Source: an uncultured Oscillospiraceae bacterium (GTDB lineage Bacteria > Bacillota > Clostridia > Oscillospirales > Ruminococcaceae). From it: a stretch of DNA of 64,000 nt. The stretch spans positions 124,001 to 188,000 of the forward strand of contig CAJJZS010000004.1 in the NCBI GenBank assembly GCA_905197685.1. The letters run 5' to 3'. A program made the translations under genes and the position numbers. A model generated the notes under the pieces. It searched no databases. It was not told the DNA's origin and worked only from the letters and a program-made list of their open reading frames with translations. Position 1 is the stretch's first letter; each line of letters starts with the position of its first letter. Below are positions 34,032 to 43,115 of the stretch, one piece after another.

Positions 34032-34784
34032 ATGGATCATTCAATGTGGATTTTATTTGCTTGTATTTTTCTGGGAGGTTTGGTGGATTCGATTGCCGGC
34101 GGCGGCGGTCTGATTACCCTGCCTGCCTACTATGCGGCGGGAATCCCTCCGCACATGGCGTTGGGAACCAATAAGTTTGCATCCAGTATCGGAACGCTGA
34201 CCGCTTCGTTTCGATTTATTAAGGAGCATCAGGTCAATTTTAAGGTGGCGCTGTTTGCTTCTGCGGCAGCATTGGTAGGTTCGCCAATCGGGGCAAAGTT
34301 AGCGATGGCGATTGATGAAAAATATCTGCGCTATGTGCTGCTGGTAGCGGTGCCGGTGATTGCGGTGATGATTTTAAAGAAAAAAGATTTCGGCGAGGAG
34401 CGTTCGGAGGAACCGCCGCTTTCTCAGGCAATTTTTCTGTCGGTGGCAATCGGTTTGGTTTTGGGCTGTTATGACGGATTTTTCGGTCCGGGTACGGGAA
34501 CTTTTTTGACGCTGGTATTTAACTCAGTGTTGGGAATGAACATTCTGCGCTCCTGCGGAACAACAAAAATTGTCAATCTTTCCTCCAATGTGGCAGCGCT
34601 GATTACCTATGCAATGAGCGGAAACGTCTTGTTTGTTGTTGGATTACAATGCACTGTGTTTGCTGTACTGGGCAACTGGGTCGGTTCCGGTTTAGCGCTG
34701 AAAAACGGGGTGAAAATTGTTCGCCCAATCTTGATTGTTACCATGCTGCTGCTGCTGATTAAGGTGGCGACAGAGCTGTTTTAA
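34032..34784 (+). CDS. TSUP/TauE-SafE family membrane transporter
   Basis: This 250-residue protein has about seven to eight hydrophobic helices and both TSUP half-signatures: FLGGLVDSIAGGGGLITLPAY near the start, with GTNKFASSIGTL, and the second-half LGCYDGFFGPGTGTFLTLVF. The family moves sulfite, sulfoacetate and related organic acids; the specificity here is unknown. It is 59 bp after the HD gene; the start is supported mainly by the family N-terminus. Confidence 0.9.
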   Translation: MDHSMWILFACIFLGGLVDSIAGGGGLITLPAYYAAGIPPHMALGTNKFASSIGTLTASFRFIKEHQVNFKVALFASAAALVGSPIGAKLAMAIDEKYLRYVLLVAVPVIAVMILKKKDFGEERSEEPPLSQAIFLSVAIGLVLGCYDGFFGPGTGTFLTLVFNSVLGMNILRSCGTTKIVNLSSNVAALITYAMSGNVLFVVGLQCTVFAVLGNWVGSGLALKNGVKIVRPILIVTMLLLLIKVATELF

Positions 34785-34820
34785 GGTTTTGGAAAAGGAA
34801 GGAAAGGAAGGGAGGACGCT

Positions 34821-35756
34821 ATGCCTGCATTTGTAACGCATGAACTGTTTGGAACACAGGTGTTTTCGATGTTGGACGAGCCGATTCAGGAAATGTTGGA
34901 GATGAACCCCGCGCCCTATTTTTGGGGATTGCAGGGTCCGGACCTGTTATTTTTCCGCGATGCGGTGTTGGGAAGAAGTCCGCTGAGGAAATACGGAAAT
35001 TTGATGCACGCGCTGAAAACAGACGAACTGTTTACCGCAATGAGCTGTTATTTGAACCTGCATCGGGGCAGGGCGGAATATGAAACGCTGGCATCGTATA
35101 TTTTAGGTTTTACGGGGCATTATTGTCTGGATAGAGAAAGCCACCCCTACATCTATTTTAAGCAGATGAGAAAAGAGCAGGTGCTTGATCCGGACACGGC
35201 AAGAGGAACCCATCATCGAATTGAAAGTGACATCGACACAGCGTTTTATGAGATGAAAAAAGGCAGAAATATCCGCAGCTACCGTCCGGCAAAGCGGCTG
35301 TACGGCGCGCAGTGGGAGCATGAGATTATCGCTCAGATGTATGTTACCCTGCTGTGGGAGGTGTATGGGATTCGTGTACAGGCAATCGAGGTTCAAAAAT
35401 GTTTTGAAGAAAACTGGAAGCTGCTGCCGCTGCTGACAGACCGTCACGGAACTTGGGTGCGCTTAGTGAGCGCGGGAGAAGCGCTGATTAACGTTCCGAA
35501 CCTGCTTTCGCCGCATATTCGCCGCAAGCAGGTGAAGGAGGATATTTTAAATCTGGAACGGGAGGAATGGTTTCATTTAGGAACGCCGGAAAAACCGGAT
35601 AACCGCAGTTTTCCGCAGATTTTTTATGCGGCAGCCTATCAGGCGGCGGACATGATGGAAAATATTTACAGCTGTTCCTGCCACGGGGTGACCTACGAGC
35701 CGAAAAATCTCAAGTCTTTTGACAACGGTTCTCCCGAATCGTTTCATCTTCGCTAA
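34821..35756 (+). CDS. zinc-dependent phospholipase C-like protein
   Basis: This 311-residue protein is related to the Zn-dependent phospholipase C/S1-P1 nuclease fold. Candidate metal ligands are H7 in VTHELFG, His and Asp in GHYCLDRESHPYIYFK, and GTHHRIESDID. It has no signal peptide, so it is predicted to be cytoplasmic, unlike secreted phospholipases; the substrate is unknown. The ribosome binding site is GGAGGAC. It probably belongs to the same transcript as the TSUP gene. Confidence 0.85.
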   Translation: MPAFVTHELFGTQVFSMLDEPIQEMLEMNPAPYFWGLQGPDLLFFRDAVLGRSPLRKYGNLMHALKTDELFTAMSCYLNLHRGRAEYETLASYILGFTGHYCLDRESHPYIYFKQMRKEQVLDPDTARGTHHRIESDIDTAFYEMKKGRNIRSYRPAKRLYGAQWEHEIIAQMYVTLLWEVYGIRVQAIEVQKCFEENWKLLPLLTDRHGTWVRLVSAGEALINVPNLLSPHIRRKQVKEDILNLEREEWFHLGTPEKPDNRSFPQIFYAAAYQAADMMENIYSCSCHGVTYEPKNLKSFDNGSPESFHLR

Positions 35757-35809
35757 CAGAAAATAACCATGCTGCCGCAGCGGCATGAATAAAGAAAGGT
35801 TTGACAACT

Positions 35810-37267
35810 ATGCAGATAAATTGGACAGAAGAACGCAATCTGACCATGCTGACCGATTACTATGAATTTACCATGTCCAACGGATATTTTATCAACGGAA
35901 TGAAGGATAAGATTGCGGTATTCGATATGTTTTTCCGCAAAATTCCGGACGGGGGCGGCTTTGCCATCTTTGCAGGATTGGAACAGCTGGTACACTACCT
36001 GCAAAATCTTCATTTTACACAGCAGGATATTGAATATTTCAGAAGCAAAAAGATTTTTAACGAGGAATTTTTGCAGTACCTTGCCGATTTTCATTTTGAG
36101 TGCGATGTTTGGGCGATGGAGGAAGGAACGCCGATGTTCCCGAACGAACCGATAGTAACCATCAAAGGTCCTGTCATTCAGGCGCAGTTGGTGGAAACAA
36201 TGGTTCTGCTCACCATCAACCATCAGTCTTTGGTGACAACCAAAGCAAACAGAATGGTTCGCGCGGCAGGGGATCGCCTGATTATGGAATTCGGTTCCAG
36301 ACGCGCGCAGGGCTACGATGCGGCAATTTTAGGCGCAAGAGCCACCTATATCGGGGGCTGTGGGGCGACTGCCTGCGCCATTACCGACCGCGATTACGGG
36401 GTTCCGGCAGTAGGAACGATGGCGCACAGCTGGGTGCAGATGTTTGACAGCGAGTATGAAGCGTTCCGCTCCTATGCGGAGATTTATCCGGACGACTGTA
36501 CCTTGCTGATTGACACCTACAATGTGCTGAAATCGGGAATTCCGAACGCAATCAAGGTGTTCGACGAGGTGATTGTTCCGAAGGGGTATCGTCCGAAAGG
36601 AGTTCGCATTGACAGCGGAGATATTGCTTATCTGTCCAAAAAAGCAAGAAAAATGCTGGACGCTGCGGGATATTCCGATGTAAAGATTGTGGCTTCCAAC
36701 TCGCTGGACGAGTATATTATTCGTGATTTACAGCTTCAGGGAGCAAAGATTGATAGCTTTGGCATTGGGGAGCGTTTGATTACCAGCAAATCCGACCCGG
36801 TGTTCGGAGGTGTTTACAAATTGGTTGCCGTAGAAAAGGACGGCGAATTTGTGCCGAGAATCAAGGTAAGCGAGAGCGTGGAAAAGATTATCAATCCGCA
36901 CTTTAAAAAGCTGTACCGCTTCTTTGACCAAAACGGCATGGCGGTAGCGGATTATGTCTGCGTGCATGACGAGCAGCTGGATACCGAAAATCCAATCACC
37001 ATCACCATCTTTGACCCGCTGGCAACATGGAAAAAGTGTACTCTGGAAAATGTGTATGCAAAAGAAATGCTCAAGCCAATCTTCCAAAAAGGAAAGCTGG
37101 TTTATGACCTGCCGGATATTCAAACCATTCGCACCCGCTGCAAAGAGCAGGTAGATACCCTTTGGGAAGAGGTAAAGCGTTTTGAAAATCCGCACAACTA
37201 TTATGTTGACCTTTCCCCGAAACTGTGGAACATCAAGCAGGAACTGCTTGCCGATTTACAGAAATAA
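35810..37267 (+). CDS. pncB: nicotinate phosphoribosyltransferase
   Basis: This 485-residue enzyme makes nicotinate mononucleotide from nicotinate and PRPP, feeding NAD salvage. Characteristic segments are TDYYEFTMSNGYF at the start, EFGSRRAQGYDAAILGARATYIGG-type sequence (EFGSRRAQG) and the phosphorylatable His in GTMAHSWVQMF. The start at 35810 is preferred over the TTG at 35801 because AGAAAGG has correct spacing. A small hairpin at 35769-35786 precedes the ribosome binding site. Confidence 0.95.
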   Translation: MQINWTEERNLTMLTDYYEFTMSNGYFINGMKDKIAVFDMFFRKIPDGGGFAIFAGLEQLVHYLQNLHFTQQDIEYFRSKKIFNEEFLQYLADFHFECDVWAMEEGTPMFPNEPIVTIKGPVIQAQLVETMVLLTINHQSLVTTKANRMVRAAGDRLIMEFGSRRAQGYDAAILGARATYIGGCGATACAITDRDYGVPAVGTMAHSWVQMFDSEYEAFRSYAEIYPDDCTLLIDTYNVLKSGIPNAIKVFDEVIVPKGYRPKGVRIDSGDIAYLSKKARKMLDAAGYSDVKIVASNSLDEYIIRDLQLQGAKIDSFGIGERLITSKSDPVFGGVYKLVAVEKDGEFVPRIKVSESVEKIINPHFKKLYRFFDQNGMAVADYVCVHDEQLDTENPITITIFDPLATWKKCTLENVYAKEMLKPIFQKGKLVYDLPDIQTIRTRCKEQVDTLWEEVKRFENPHNYYVDLSPKLWNIKQELLADLQK

Positions 37268-37275
37268 TAAAAACG

Positions 37276-37333
37276 AAAAACCTCCGAACCGTGCCGGATA
37301 TTTCCGGAATAAACAACGGTTTGGAGGTTTTTT
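37276..37333. terminator. bidirectional terminator between pncB and recG
   Basis: AAAAACCTCC/GGAGGTTTTT with an inner AACCGT/ACGGTT pairing; T tracts occur on both strands. Confidence 0.88.
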
Positions 37334-37351
37334 GCGTTTTTTTATCAAGTG

Positions 37352-39433
37352 TTAATTGAGTTGTTCCCCGACATGGTTTAAGATGCGGGAGATATTTTGC
37401 CGGAGCAGTTCTTTTTCGCGTGGGGTGAGGATTTCGGTTTTTCCAAAAGAATCCGATTGTTCGCAAGGCGTTTGCGCAAACAGTTCCTGAGCCGCCTGCT
37501 GCGCCTGCATTAGCAAGTCCATATTGGTGCTGAGGTCTGCAATCTTTAACTGCGGCAATCCGTGCTGGCGTTTGCCTAAAAAGTCGCCGGGACCGCGCGC
37601 CTTTAAATCATATTCGGCAACCTGAAATCCGTCATTGGTGCGGTGCAAAACCTGAAGCCGTTCCTTTGTTTCGGGATTTTGATTATCCGAAATCAGAATA
37701 CAGTAGGATTGCTCGCAGCCGCGTCCCACCCGTCCGCGCAGCTGATGGAGCTGGCTTAATCCAAAACGCTCGGCGTTTTCAATCATCATAATGACTGCGT
37801 TGGGAACATCGACGCCAACCTCAATGACTGTGGTAGAAACAAGAAGTTGAATTTCCCCGCAGGCAAAAGCGTCCATAATTCGTTCTTTGTCTTTGGGACG
37901 CATTTTTCCGTGAAGAACGCCGACTCGATAATCACAAAACGGTCCTCTGGCAAGCTGATCGGCATATTCTTCGGCATTCAGCAGATTGGAAGGGGTATTT
38001 TCCATCGCTTCCACCAACGGGCATACAATGTACCCCTGCAATCCGCGGTCCAAATGCTCCTTTAAAAAACGGTAAGCGCGTTCCTTCAGTTTGGAGCTGA
38101 TGACATAGGTTTTAACCGGCTGTCGGTTGGGGGGAAGTTCATCAATCGAAGAAACGTCCAAATCGCCGTAAATCATCAAAGCAAGGGTGCGGGGAATCGG
38201 CGTAGCCGACATGACAAGGGTATGGGGGTGGTCGGATTTTTCGGACAGCTTGGTTCTTTGTCCGACACCGAAGCGATGCTGTTCGTCGGTGATGACAAGG
38301 GCGAGGTTGGGCAAATCCACATCATCGGAGATTAAAGCGTGAGTACCGATTACAAGGTCTACCATTCCTAACGCAATTCGTTCCTTGACATCCCTTTTTT
38401 CCCTTGCGCTCATCGAGCCGCACAACAGAGCAAGCCTCATTCCCAGCGGGGTCAGCAGTTTGGATAAACCCTGATAGTGCTGCTGCGCGAGAATTTCGGT
38501 GGGAGCCATCATCGCAGACATAAATCCGTTTTGAAATACCGCGAAGCAAGCGGCTGCGGCAACCATCGTTTTTCCCGAACCGACATCGCCCTGTACCAAA
38601 CGGTTCATCGGCGTGTTTTTTTTCAGGTCGTCACACACCTGCCGAATTGCCCGATTTTGGGCGTTGGTTAAGCGGAAAGGCAACCGGGCAACAAAGGGGG
38701 AGAGGTCAATCTGCTTGCAGACATAGGAGGTTTGGGAAAAGGTATCGGTGCGCACCGAATGAAGGGAAAGGGAGAGCATGAGCAGCTCTTCAAAAATCAA
38801 TCGGCGGCGGGCGATTTCCACACTCTCCCGGTCGGAGGGAAGGTGAATGTTTTTTAATGCAAAGTGCAGGTGACAAAGCTGATATTTTTGTCGGATAAAT
38901 GCAGGAATTGGGTCAGGAAGGGATTCGTCCAGCATCTTTACTGCCTGGGAAATGTTGGCTGCAATCATTTTGGAAGAAAGTCCCTGTGTAAGCGGATAAA
39001 CGGGAATGAAAGCGCAGGGAAGGTCGGCAGGATAAATAGCGGGAGCCTGCATTTCTTTTTTGAGCAGAGAGCCGCTCATCTTGCCGTAAAACAGATATTC
39101 CTGTTCCTGCTTTAAAGCATCCACCGTGTATTTGGCGTTAAAAAAGGTAATAATCATGCTGCCTGTATCGTCTGCAACCTTTACTCTGGAAACAGTCAAA
39201 CCTTTTCGGATATACTGAGTAGCGGATTTGGCGACGATTCTTGCGCGGACGGCGCATACCTCCCAGGGGAGAGCGTCACAAATATCGCAGGGTGAGGTTA
39301 AATCAATATAAGACCTGGGGAAATAATAGAGCAGGTCACGGATTGAGTGAATATCCAGTTTGTGGTACAGCGCGGCGCGCTTGGGTCCGACCCCGGTGAG
39401 ATACTGAATGTCGGAATCAAACGGAAGCTCCAT
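37352..39433 (-). CDS. recG: ATP-dependent DNA helicase RecG
   Basis: This 693-residue branch-migration helicase remodels stalled forks and Holliday junctions. It has the N-terminal wedge/OB domain (DIQYLTGVGPKRAALYHKL; LLYYFPRSYIDLT), helicase motif I GDVGSGKTMVAAAA, motif II ITDEQHRFGV, motif III VMSATPIPRTLAL, and motif VI QLRGRVGRG. The C-terminal GPGDFLGKRQHGLP is diagnostic of RecG. It is monocistronic and convergent with pncB. The ribosome binding site is AAGGAGC. Confidence 0.97.
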   Translation of the reverse strand: MELPFDSDIQYLTGVGPKRAALYHKLDIHSIRDLLYYFPRSYIDLTSPCDICDALPWEVCAVRARIVAKSATQYIRKGLTVSRVKVADDTGSMIITFFNAKYTVDALKQEQEYLFYGKMSGSLLKKEMQAPAIYPADLPCAFIPVYPLTQGLSSKMIAANISQAVKMLDESLPDPIPAFIRQKYQLCHLHFALKNIHLPSDRESVEIARRRLIFEELLMLSLSLHSVRTDTFSQTSYVCKQIDLSPFVARLPFRLTNAQNRAIRQVCDDLKKNTPMNRLVQGDVGSGKTMVAAAACFAVFQNGFMSAMMAPTEILAQQHYQGLSKLLTPLGMRLALLCGSMSAREKRDVKERIALGMVDLVIGTHALISDDVDLPNLALVITDEQHRFGVGQRTKLSEKSDHPHTLVMSATPIPRTLALMIYGDLDVSSIDELPPNRQPVKTYVISSKLKERAYRFLKEHLDRGLQGYIVCPLVEAMENTPSNLLNAEEYADQLARGPFCDYRVGVLHGKMRPKDKERIMDAFACGEIQLLVSTTVIEVGVDVPNAVIMMIENAERFGLSQLHQLRGRVGRGCEQSYCILISDNQNPETKERLQVLHRTNDGFQVAEYDLKARGPGDFLGKRQHGLPQLKIADLSTNMDLLMQAQQAAQELFAQTPCEQSDSFGKTEILTPREKELLRQNISRILNHVGEQLN

Positions 39434-39633
39434 AGCAATCAGCTCCTTATATTTTGGTTGATGGTTTTATTATACATGATTTTGGCAAAAAAGTCATGGA
39501 AAAGTTATAAAGCCATCATGAAAGCATAGAAAAGGAAAGAAAAAAGACTTGTTTTTGCAGCAAAAATATGTTACTCTGAGATTAATTGATAGAAAAATAA
39601 CAATCAATACCCAACAAACAGGAGGTAAAAAAT

Positions 39634-40482
39634 ATGTGTCGGATTTTGCCCGAAGTTACATTCAGAAACGGCGTGACAATGCCTGTAATTGCTTACGGAA
39701 CCTATCAGGCGGCGCAGGAAAATAACGAAAAAATTATTTTAACGGCAATCGAAGCCGGATACCGCTGTTTTGATACCGCGTCCTTTTACCAAACCGAGCC
39801 GCATCTTGCAAAGGCAATCTCGGAAAGCCAAATTTCGCGGGAAGAATTTTTTATTACCTCAAAGCTTTGGAAAACACAGATGGGATATTCCCAAACGCTG
39901 CAAGCCTTTGAGGAGAGTTTAAACAGGCTGCAAACAGATTACCTTGACCTGTACCTGATCCACTGGCCGCTGCCCGAGGTGGGGTATGAGCATTGGAAAG
40001 AATTGGATTTGGAGACATGGAGGGCGATGGAGGAGCTGTATCGGTCGGGGAAGGTGCGGGCAATCGGCGTGAGCAATTTTTTGCCGCATCATCTTGAAAA
40101 TTTGATGCAACATTCTTCCGTTGCTCCGATGGTGAATCAGATAGAGTTCCACCCGGGATATACCCAGCAGGCAACGCTGCAATACTGCAAGGAAAAAGGA
40201 ATTATAGTGGAAGGCTGGAGTCCGATTGGGCGGGCAAGGGTGCTGCAGGACGAGCTGATTTTGGAGCTGGCGCAGAAGTACGGGGTATCCGCCGCTCAGA
40301 TTTGTCTGCGTTTTGCGTTGCAGAAAGGGGTAGTGCCGCTTCCGAAATCCTCCAATCTGCAAAGAATGAAAGAAAATATGGATTTGTTTTCTTTTTCTGT
40401 TTCTCAGGAGGATATGTATCGTTTGGATACCATGCCGCAGTTGGGCTGGTCGAGACAGCACCCGGATCGAGAACGCGCATAA
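39634..40482 (+). CDS. aldo/keto reductase
   Basis: This 282-residue NADPH-dependent oxidoreductase has a complete AKR catalytic tetrad: D47, Y52 (FDTASFYQ), K77 (ITSKLWK) and H110 (LDLYLIHWP). The cofactor-binding C-terminal VVPLPKSSNLQRMKENMDLF is typical. It is closest in pattern to 2,5-diketo-gluconate/glyoxal-type reductases, but the substrate cannot be assigned. Start after AGGAGGT at 39634; single-gene unit. Confidence 0.92.
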   Translation: MCRILPEVTFRNGVTMPVIAYGTYQAAQENNEKIILTAIEAGYRCFDTASFYQTEPHLAKAISESQISREEFFITSKLWKTQMGYSQTLQAFEESLNRLQTDYLDLYLIHWPLPEVGYEHWKELDLETWRAMEELYRSGKVRAIGVSNFLPHHLENLMQHSSVAPMVNQIEFHPGYTQQATLQYCKEKGIIVEGWSPIGRARVLQDELILELAQKYGVSAAQICLRFALQKGVVPLPKSSNLQRMKENMDLFSFSVSQEDMYRLDTMPQLGWSRQHPDRERA

Positions 40483-40500
40483 AAAGGCAGAAAAAAGGGA

Positions 40501-40537
40501 AAAAATATCAGGATAAAAAAATCCTGATATTTTTTTC
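40501..40537 (+). terminator. terminator of the aldo/keto reductase gene
   Basis: AATATCAGGAT pairs with ATCCTGATATT and is followed by a T run. Confidence 0.9.
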
Positions 40538-40557
40538 AAATTTTTTGCAAAAAGGTG

Positions 40558-40586
40558 TTGACAGAACCCGAAAGCTGTGATATACT
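40558..40586 (+). promoter_or_regulatory. promoter of tRNA-Lys
   Basis: Consensus-like TTGACA (40558-40563) and TATACT (40581-40586) with a 17-bp spacer, 44 bases before the tRNA. Confidence 0.85.
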
Positions 40587-40629
40587 AAATGACGTTGTGA
40601 GGACAGCTCACAGAAAACAAAAAGGATTT

Positions 40630-40705
40630 GACTTATTAGCTCAGTCGGTAGAGCACCTGACTTTTAATCAGGGTGTCCGGAGTTCGAGTCTCCGATAGGT
40701 CACCA
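40630..40705 (+). tRNA. tRNA-Lys (anticodon TTT)
   Basis: This is a 76-nt tRNA with encoded CCA. The acceptor GACTTAT pairs with ATAGGTC (one G-U pair). The anticodon arm CCTGA-CTTTTAA-TCAGG gives TTT. The TpsiC arm GGAGTTCGAGTCTCC and the D arm GCTC/GAGC are intact. Confidence 0.97.
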
Positions 40706-40710
40706 AGCAA

Positions 40711-40741
40711 AAGCTGCCGGAAATATCCGGTGGCTTTTTTG
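40711..40741 (+). terminator. terminator after tRNA-Lys
   Basis: AAGCTGCCGGA pairs with TCCGGTGGCTT and is followed by TTTT; readthrough would continue into the reductase gene. Confidence 0.85.
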
Positions 40742-40768
40742 TTGTCTAAAAAAGAAAACGGAGGGGAA

Positions 40769-41506
40769 ATGATGGCAAAGGTTGTTTTGATTACGGGAGC
40801 CTCCCGAGGAATCGGCAAAGCGGAGGCAGAAAAATTTGCGCGGCAGGGATATCAGGTAATTGCAAACTTTAATCGTTCCGAAAAAGAAATGAAAACCTTT
40901 TCCGATTCTATGCAGAAGCAGGGATTGGCTCTGATTCCGATTCAGGCGGATGTTTCAAATGCGGAGGAAACGCAAAAGATGGTTGATGAAACGCTGCGCC
41001 AGTTTGGGCATATTGATGTTTTAATCTGTAACGCGGGAATTGCGCGGCAGGGATTGCTGACCGATTTTACCCCGGAGGACTGGAGAATGATGATGTCCGT
41101 CAATTTGGACAGCGTGTTCTATTGCTGCCGCGCTGCTTTGCCGTCAATGATTCGTCGGCAGAAAGGTTGTATTATCACCACATCGTCTATATGGGGCATT
41201 ACAGGCGCTTCCTGTGAGGTTCCGTATTCCGCAGCCAAAGCGGGGGTAATCGGCTTGACAAAGGCGCTGGCAAAAGAGGCGGGACCATCGGGAATCCGCG
41301 TCAACTGTATTGCGCCGGGAGTGATAGACACCCAAATGAACGGAAATCTGACTGCCGAGGTTTTGGAAGAACTTAGAGAAGAAACTCCGCTGTGTCAAAT
41401 CGGAACACCGGAACAGATTGCGGACTGCGCTTATTTTTTGGCAGAGGACGCAGCTTCTTTCCTGACAGGGCAGGTTATCAGTCCGAACGGAGGATTCCTC
41501 ATTTAA
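40769..41506 (+). CDS. ymfI: SDR family oxidoreductase, probable EF-P 5-aminopentanone reductase
   Basis: This 245-residue NAD(P)H-dependent short-chain reductase has GASRGIG at residues 10-16, NAG at 88-90 and the catalytic S140/Y153/K157 set. The block SSIWGITGASCEVPYSAAKA and the end GQVISPNGGF are characteristic of Clostridial homologues of B. subtilis YmfI. YmfI completes the 5-aminopentanol modification of elongation factor P. FabG-like roles cannot be excluded. Two adjacent ATGs (40769, 40772) follow GGAGGGG; there is no own promoter beyond the tRNA-Lys terminator. Confidence 0.8.
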   Translation: MMAKVVLITGASRGIGKAEAEKFARQGYQVIANFNRSEKEMKTFSDSMQKQGLALIPIQADVSNAEETQKMVDETLRQFGHIDVLICNAGIARQGLLTDFTPEDWRMMMSVNLDSVFYCCRAALPSMIRRQKGCIITTSSIWGITGASCEVPYSAAKAGVIGLTKALAKEAGPSGIRVNCIAPGVIDTQMNGNLTAEVLEELREETPLCQIGTPEQIADCAYFLAEDAASFLTGQVISPNGGFLI

Positions 41507-41511
41507 AACGC

Positions 41512-41550
41512 AAAAAAGAGAGATGGATTTTTGTCTATCTCTCTTTTTTA
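41512..41550. terminator. bidirectional terminator between the reductase and NSS genes
   Basis: AAAAAAGAGAGAT pairs with ATCTCTCTTTTTT, giving T runs on both strands. Confidence 0.9.
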
Positions 41551-41561
41551 GAAAATAACGG

Positions 41562-42890
41562 TTATCCGATGCCGCCCAGCGCAATTCCGAGAATTACCAC
41601 AGCGCCGGAAAGGAAGATATACAGGTATTTGGCAAGAAAATCAAAGCATTTCGGAAGCGACTTTTTTCTGCCAAGCATCAGTTCCTGTTTGACGGAATCC
41701 AGTCCCAGTACCCAGTAAATCATAACGGCGCCAAGCAGCGCGCCGATAGGCACGATAAAGATGGTGACAGTATCCATCCAATGTCCCATTTTAGGAAGAG
41801 CTTCGATAAAAATTCCGATTCCGAAGATAATGCCAGAGACCAGCAGAACAGCGGGTTTGCGTTTGAGGTGAAAGCGAGTCTGAAAAGATTCGGAACAGAC
41901 TTCAAACATATTGACCAGAGAGGTAATTCCGGCAAACAAAACGGAAAGGAAGAAAAATACGGCAAAGATTCTGCCCATCGGCATCTGCTCAAAGACACGC
42001 GGCAGGGTAATAAACAGCAGGGAAGGTCCCGACTGTGGGTCGAGTCCGAAGGCAAAGACAGCAGGAATGATTGCAAATCCGGAAATCAATGCGGCGCAGG
42101 TATCCAAAAAGGCGGTGAGCGCAGAGGCGTGTACAATATCCTCGCTTTTTTTCAGGTAGCTGCCATAGATAATCATGCCGGAACCGGTGATCGAGAGGGA
42201 GAAGAAAGCCTGCCCCATTGCCATAATCCAGGTTTGAGGGCGGAGCAAAGCGTCCCATTTAGGGACAAGAAGGTAGCGGTAGCCTTCTGTTGAGCCGGGC
42301 AGAAAAAATACCCGCACTGCGATGATAAAGAATAAAATAAAAAAGGCAGGCATCATAAAACGATTCATTTTTTCAATTCCGTTTGTGACGCCGAACAGCA
42401 GAATGAGAGCGGTGACGGCGACAACGGCAAAATGCCAAGGAATACTGCCGAAGCTGCCCGACGCCCGGTCAAAGTAAACCTGAGCATCGACAGAGAACAA
42501 ATTGCCGCTGACCGCGCCAAAGATTGTGCGCAGCACCCACCCGACAACAATGCAGTATCCGATTGCAATTCCAAACGAACCGAGCAGGGGGAAATATCCC
42601 AAAACAGCGCCGCCTTTTTTTCCTCGGCTCAGGGCAGCCTGTTCAAAGGAGCCGACCGGTCCGGTTCCCGTTTTTCTGCCCAAAGCAAATTCACCCGACA
42701 GCCCGACAAGACCGAATAAGGCGACAAACAGAAAATAAGGGATAAAAAACGCAGCGCCTCCGTATTGTCCGACACGGTAGGGGAACATCCAGATATTTCC
42801 CATGCCGACTGCGGAGCCGACAGAGGCAAGAATAAACCCTAATTTGCCGGTGAATTGACCGTTATGGGTTCGGTGAGAAGAATGATTCAT
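41562..42890 (-). CDS. neurotransmitter:sodium symporter (NSS) family transporter
   Basis: This 442-residue Na+-coupled transporter has about eleven to twelve helices. The N-terminal LGFILASVGSAVGMGNIWMFPY contains the unwound TM1 Na+/substrate site, followed by GGAAFFIPYFLF. Prokaryotic members import amino acids such as tryptophan or leucine; the substrate here is unknown. I chose ATG 42890 after AGAAAGGA over a TTG nine bases earlier. It has a structured leader with its own promoter. Confidence 0.92.
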   Translation of the reverse strand: MNHSSHRTHNGQFTGKLGFILASVGSAVGMGNIWMFPYRVGQYGGAAFFIPYFLFVALFGLVGLSGEFALGRKTGTGPVGSFEQAALSRGKKGGAVLGYFPLLGSFGIAIGYCIVVGWVLRTIFGAVSGNLFSVDAQVYFDRASGSFGSIPWHFAVVAVTALILLFGVTNGIEKMNRFMMPAFFILFFIIAVRVFFLPGSTEGYRYLLVPKWDALLRPQTWIMAMGQAFFSLSITGSGMIIYGSYLKKSEDIVHASALTAFLDTCAALISGFAIIPAVFAFGLDPQSGPSLLFITLPRVFEQMPMGRIFAVFFFLSVLFAGITSLVNMFEVCSESFQTRFHLKRKPAVLLVSGIIFGIGIFIEALPKMGHWMDTVTIFIVPIGALLGAVMIYWVLGLDSVKQELMLGRKKSLPKCFDFLAKYLYIFLSGAVVILGIALGGIG

Positions 42891-42925
42891 ACAAAACAAA
42901 TCCTTTCTGAGAAAAATAGGAAGCC

Positions 42926-42994
42926 GATTTACTTTAACGCATAAGTTCGTAAAAGTAAATCAGGCAAGAAAAAAAGCAAAGGAACACTTTGCCT
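42926..42994 (-). promoter_or_regulatory. structured leader of the NSS transporter mRNA with internal terminator
   Basis: Read on the minus strand, GGCAAAG (42993-42987) pairs with CTTTGC (42981-42976), followed by seven T residues (42975-42969): a terminator about 80 nt before the start codon. TTGCCT (42967-42962) could pair with the same AGGCAA and disrupt it. A second stem (42926-42935 with 42952-42961) follows. This arrangement suggests attenuation. No known riboswitch class is recognised. Confidence 0.5.
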
Positions 42995-43013
42995 AAAAAA
43001 AGAGTATAGAAGA

Positions 43014-43042
43014 ATTATACAGGAAAAAAAGAAAAAAATCAA
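43014..43042 (-). promoter_or_regulatory. promoter of the NSS transporter gene
   Basis: On the minus strand TTGATT (43042-43037) and TATAAT (43019-43014) are 17 bp apart. Confidence 0.75.
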
Positions 43043-43073
43043 GAAGAAAATTTTGGAACAAAAAACGCGAAAC

Positions 43074-43110
43074 AAAAAGGCAGATTCCGATGTAGGAGTC
43101 TGCCTTTTTA
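43074..43110 (-). terminator. terminator of the lipase/Usp operon
   Basis: AAAAAGGCAGA pairs with TCTGCCTTTTT; the minus-strand T run serves the gene ending at 43116. Confidence 0.85.
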
Positions 43111-43115
43111 AGATC

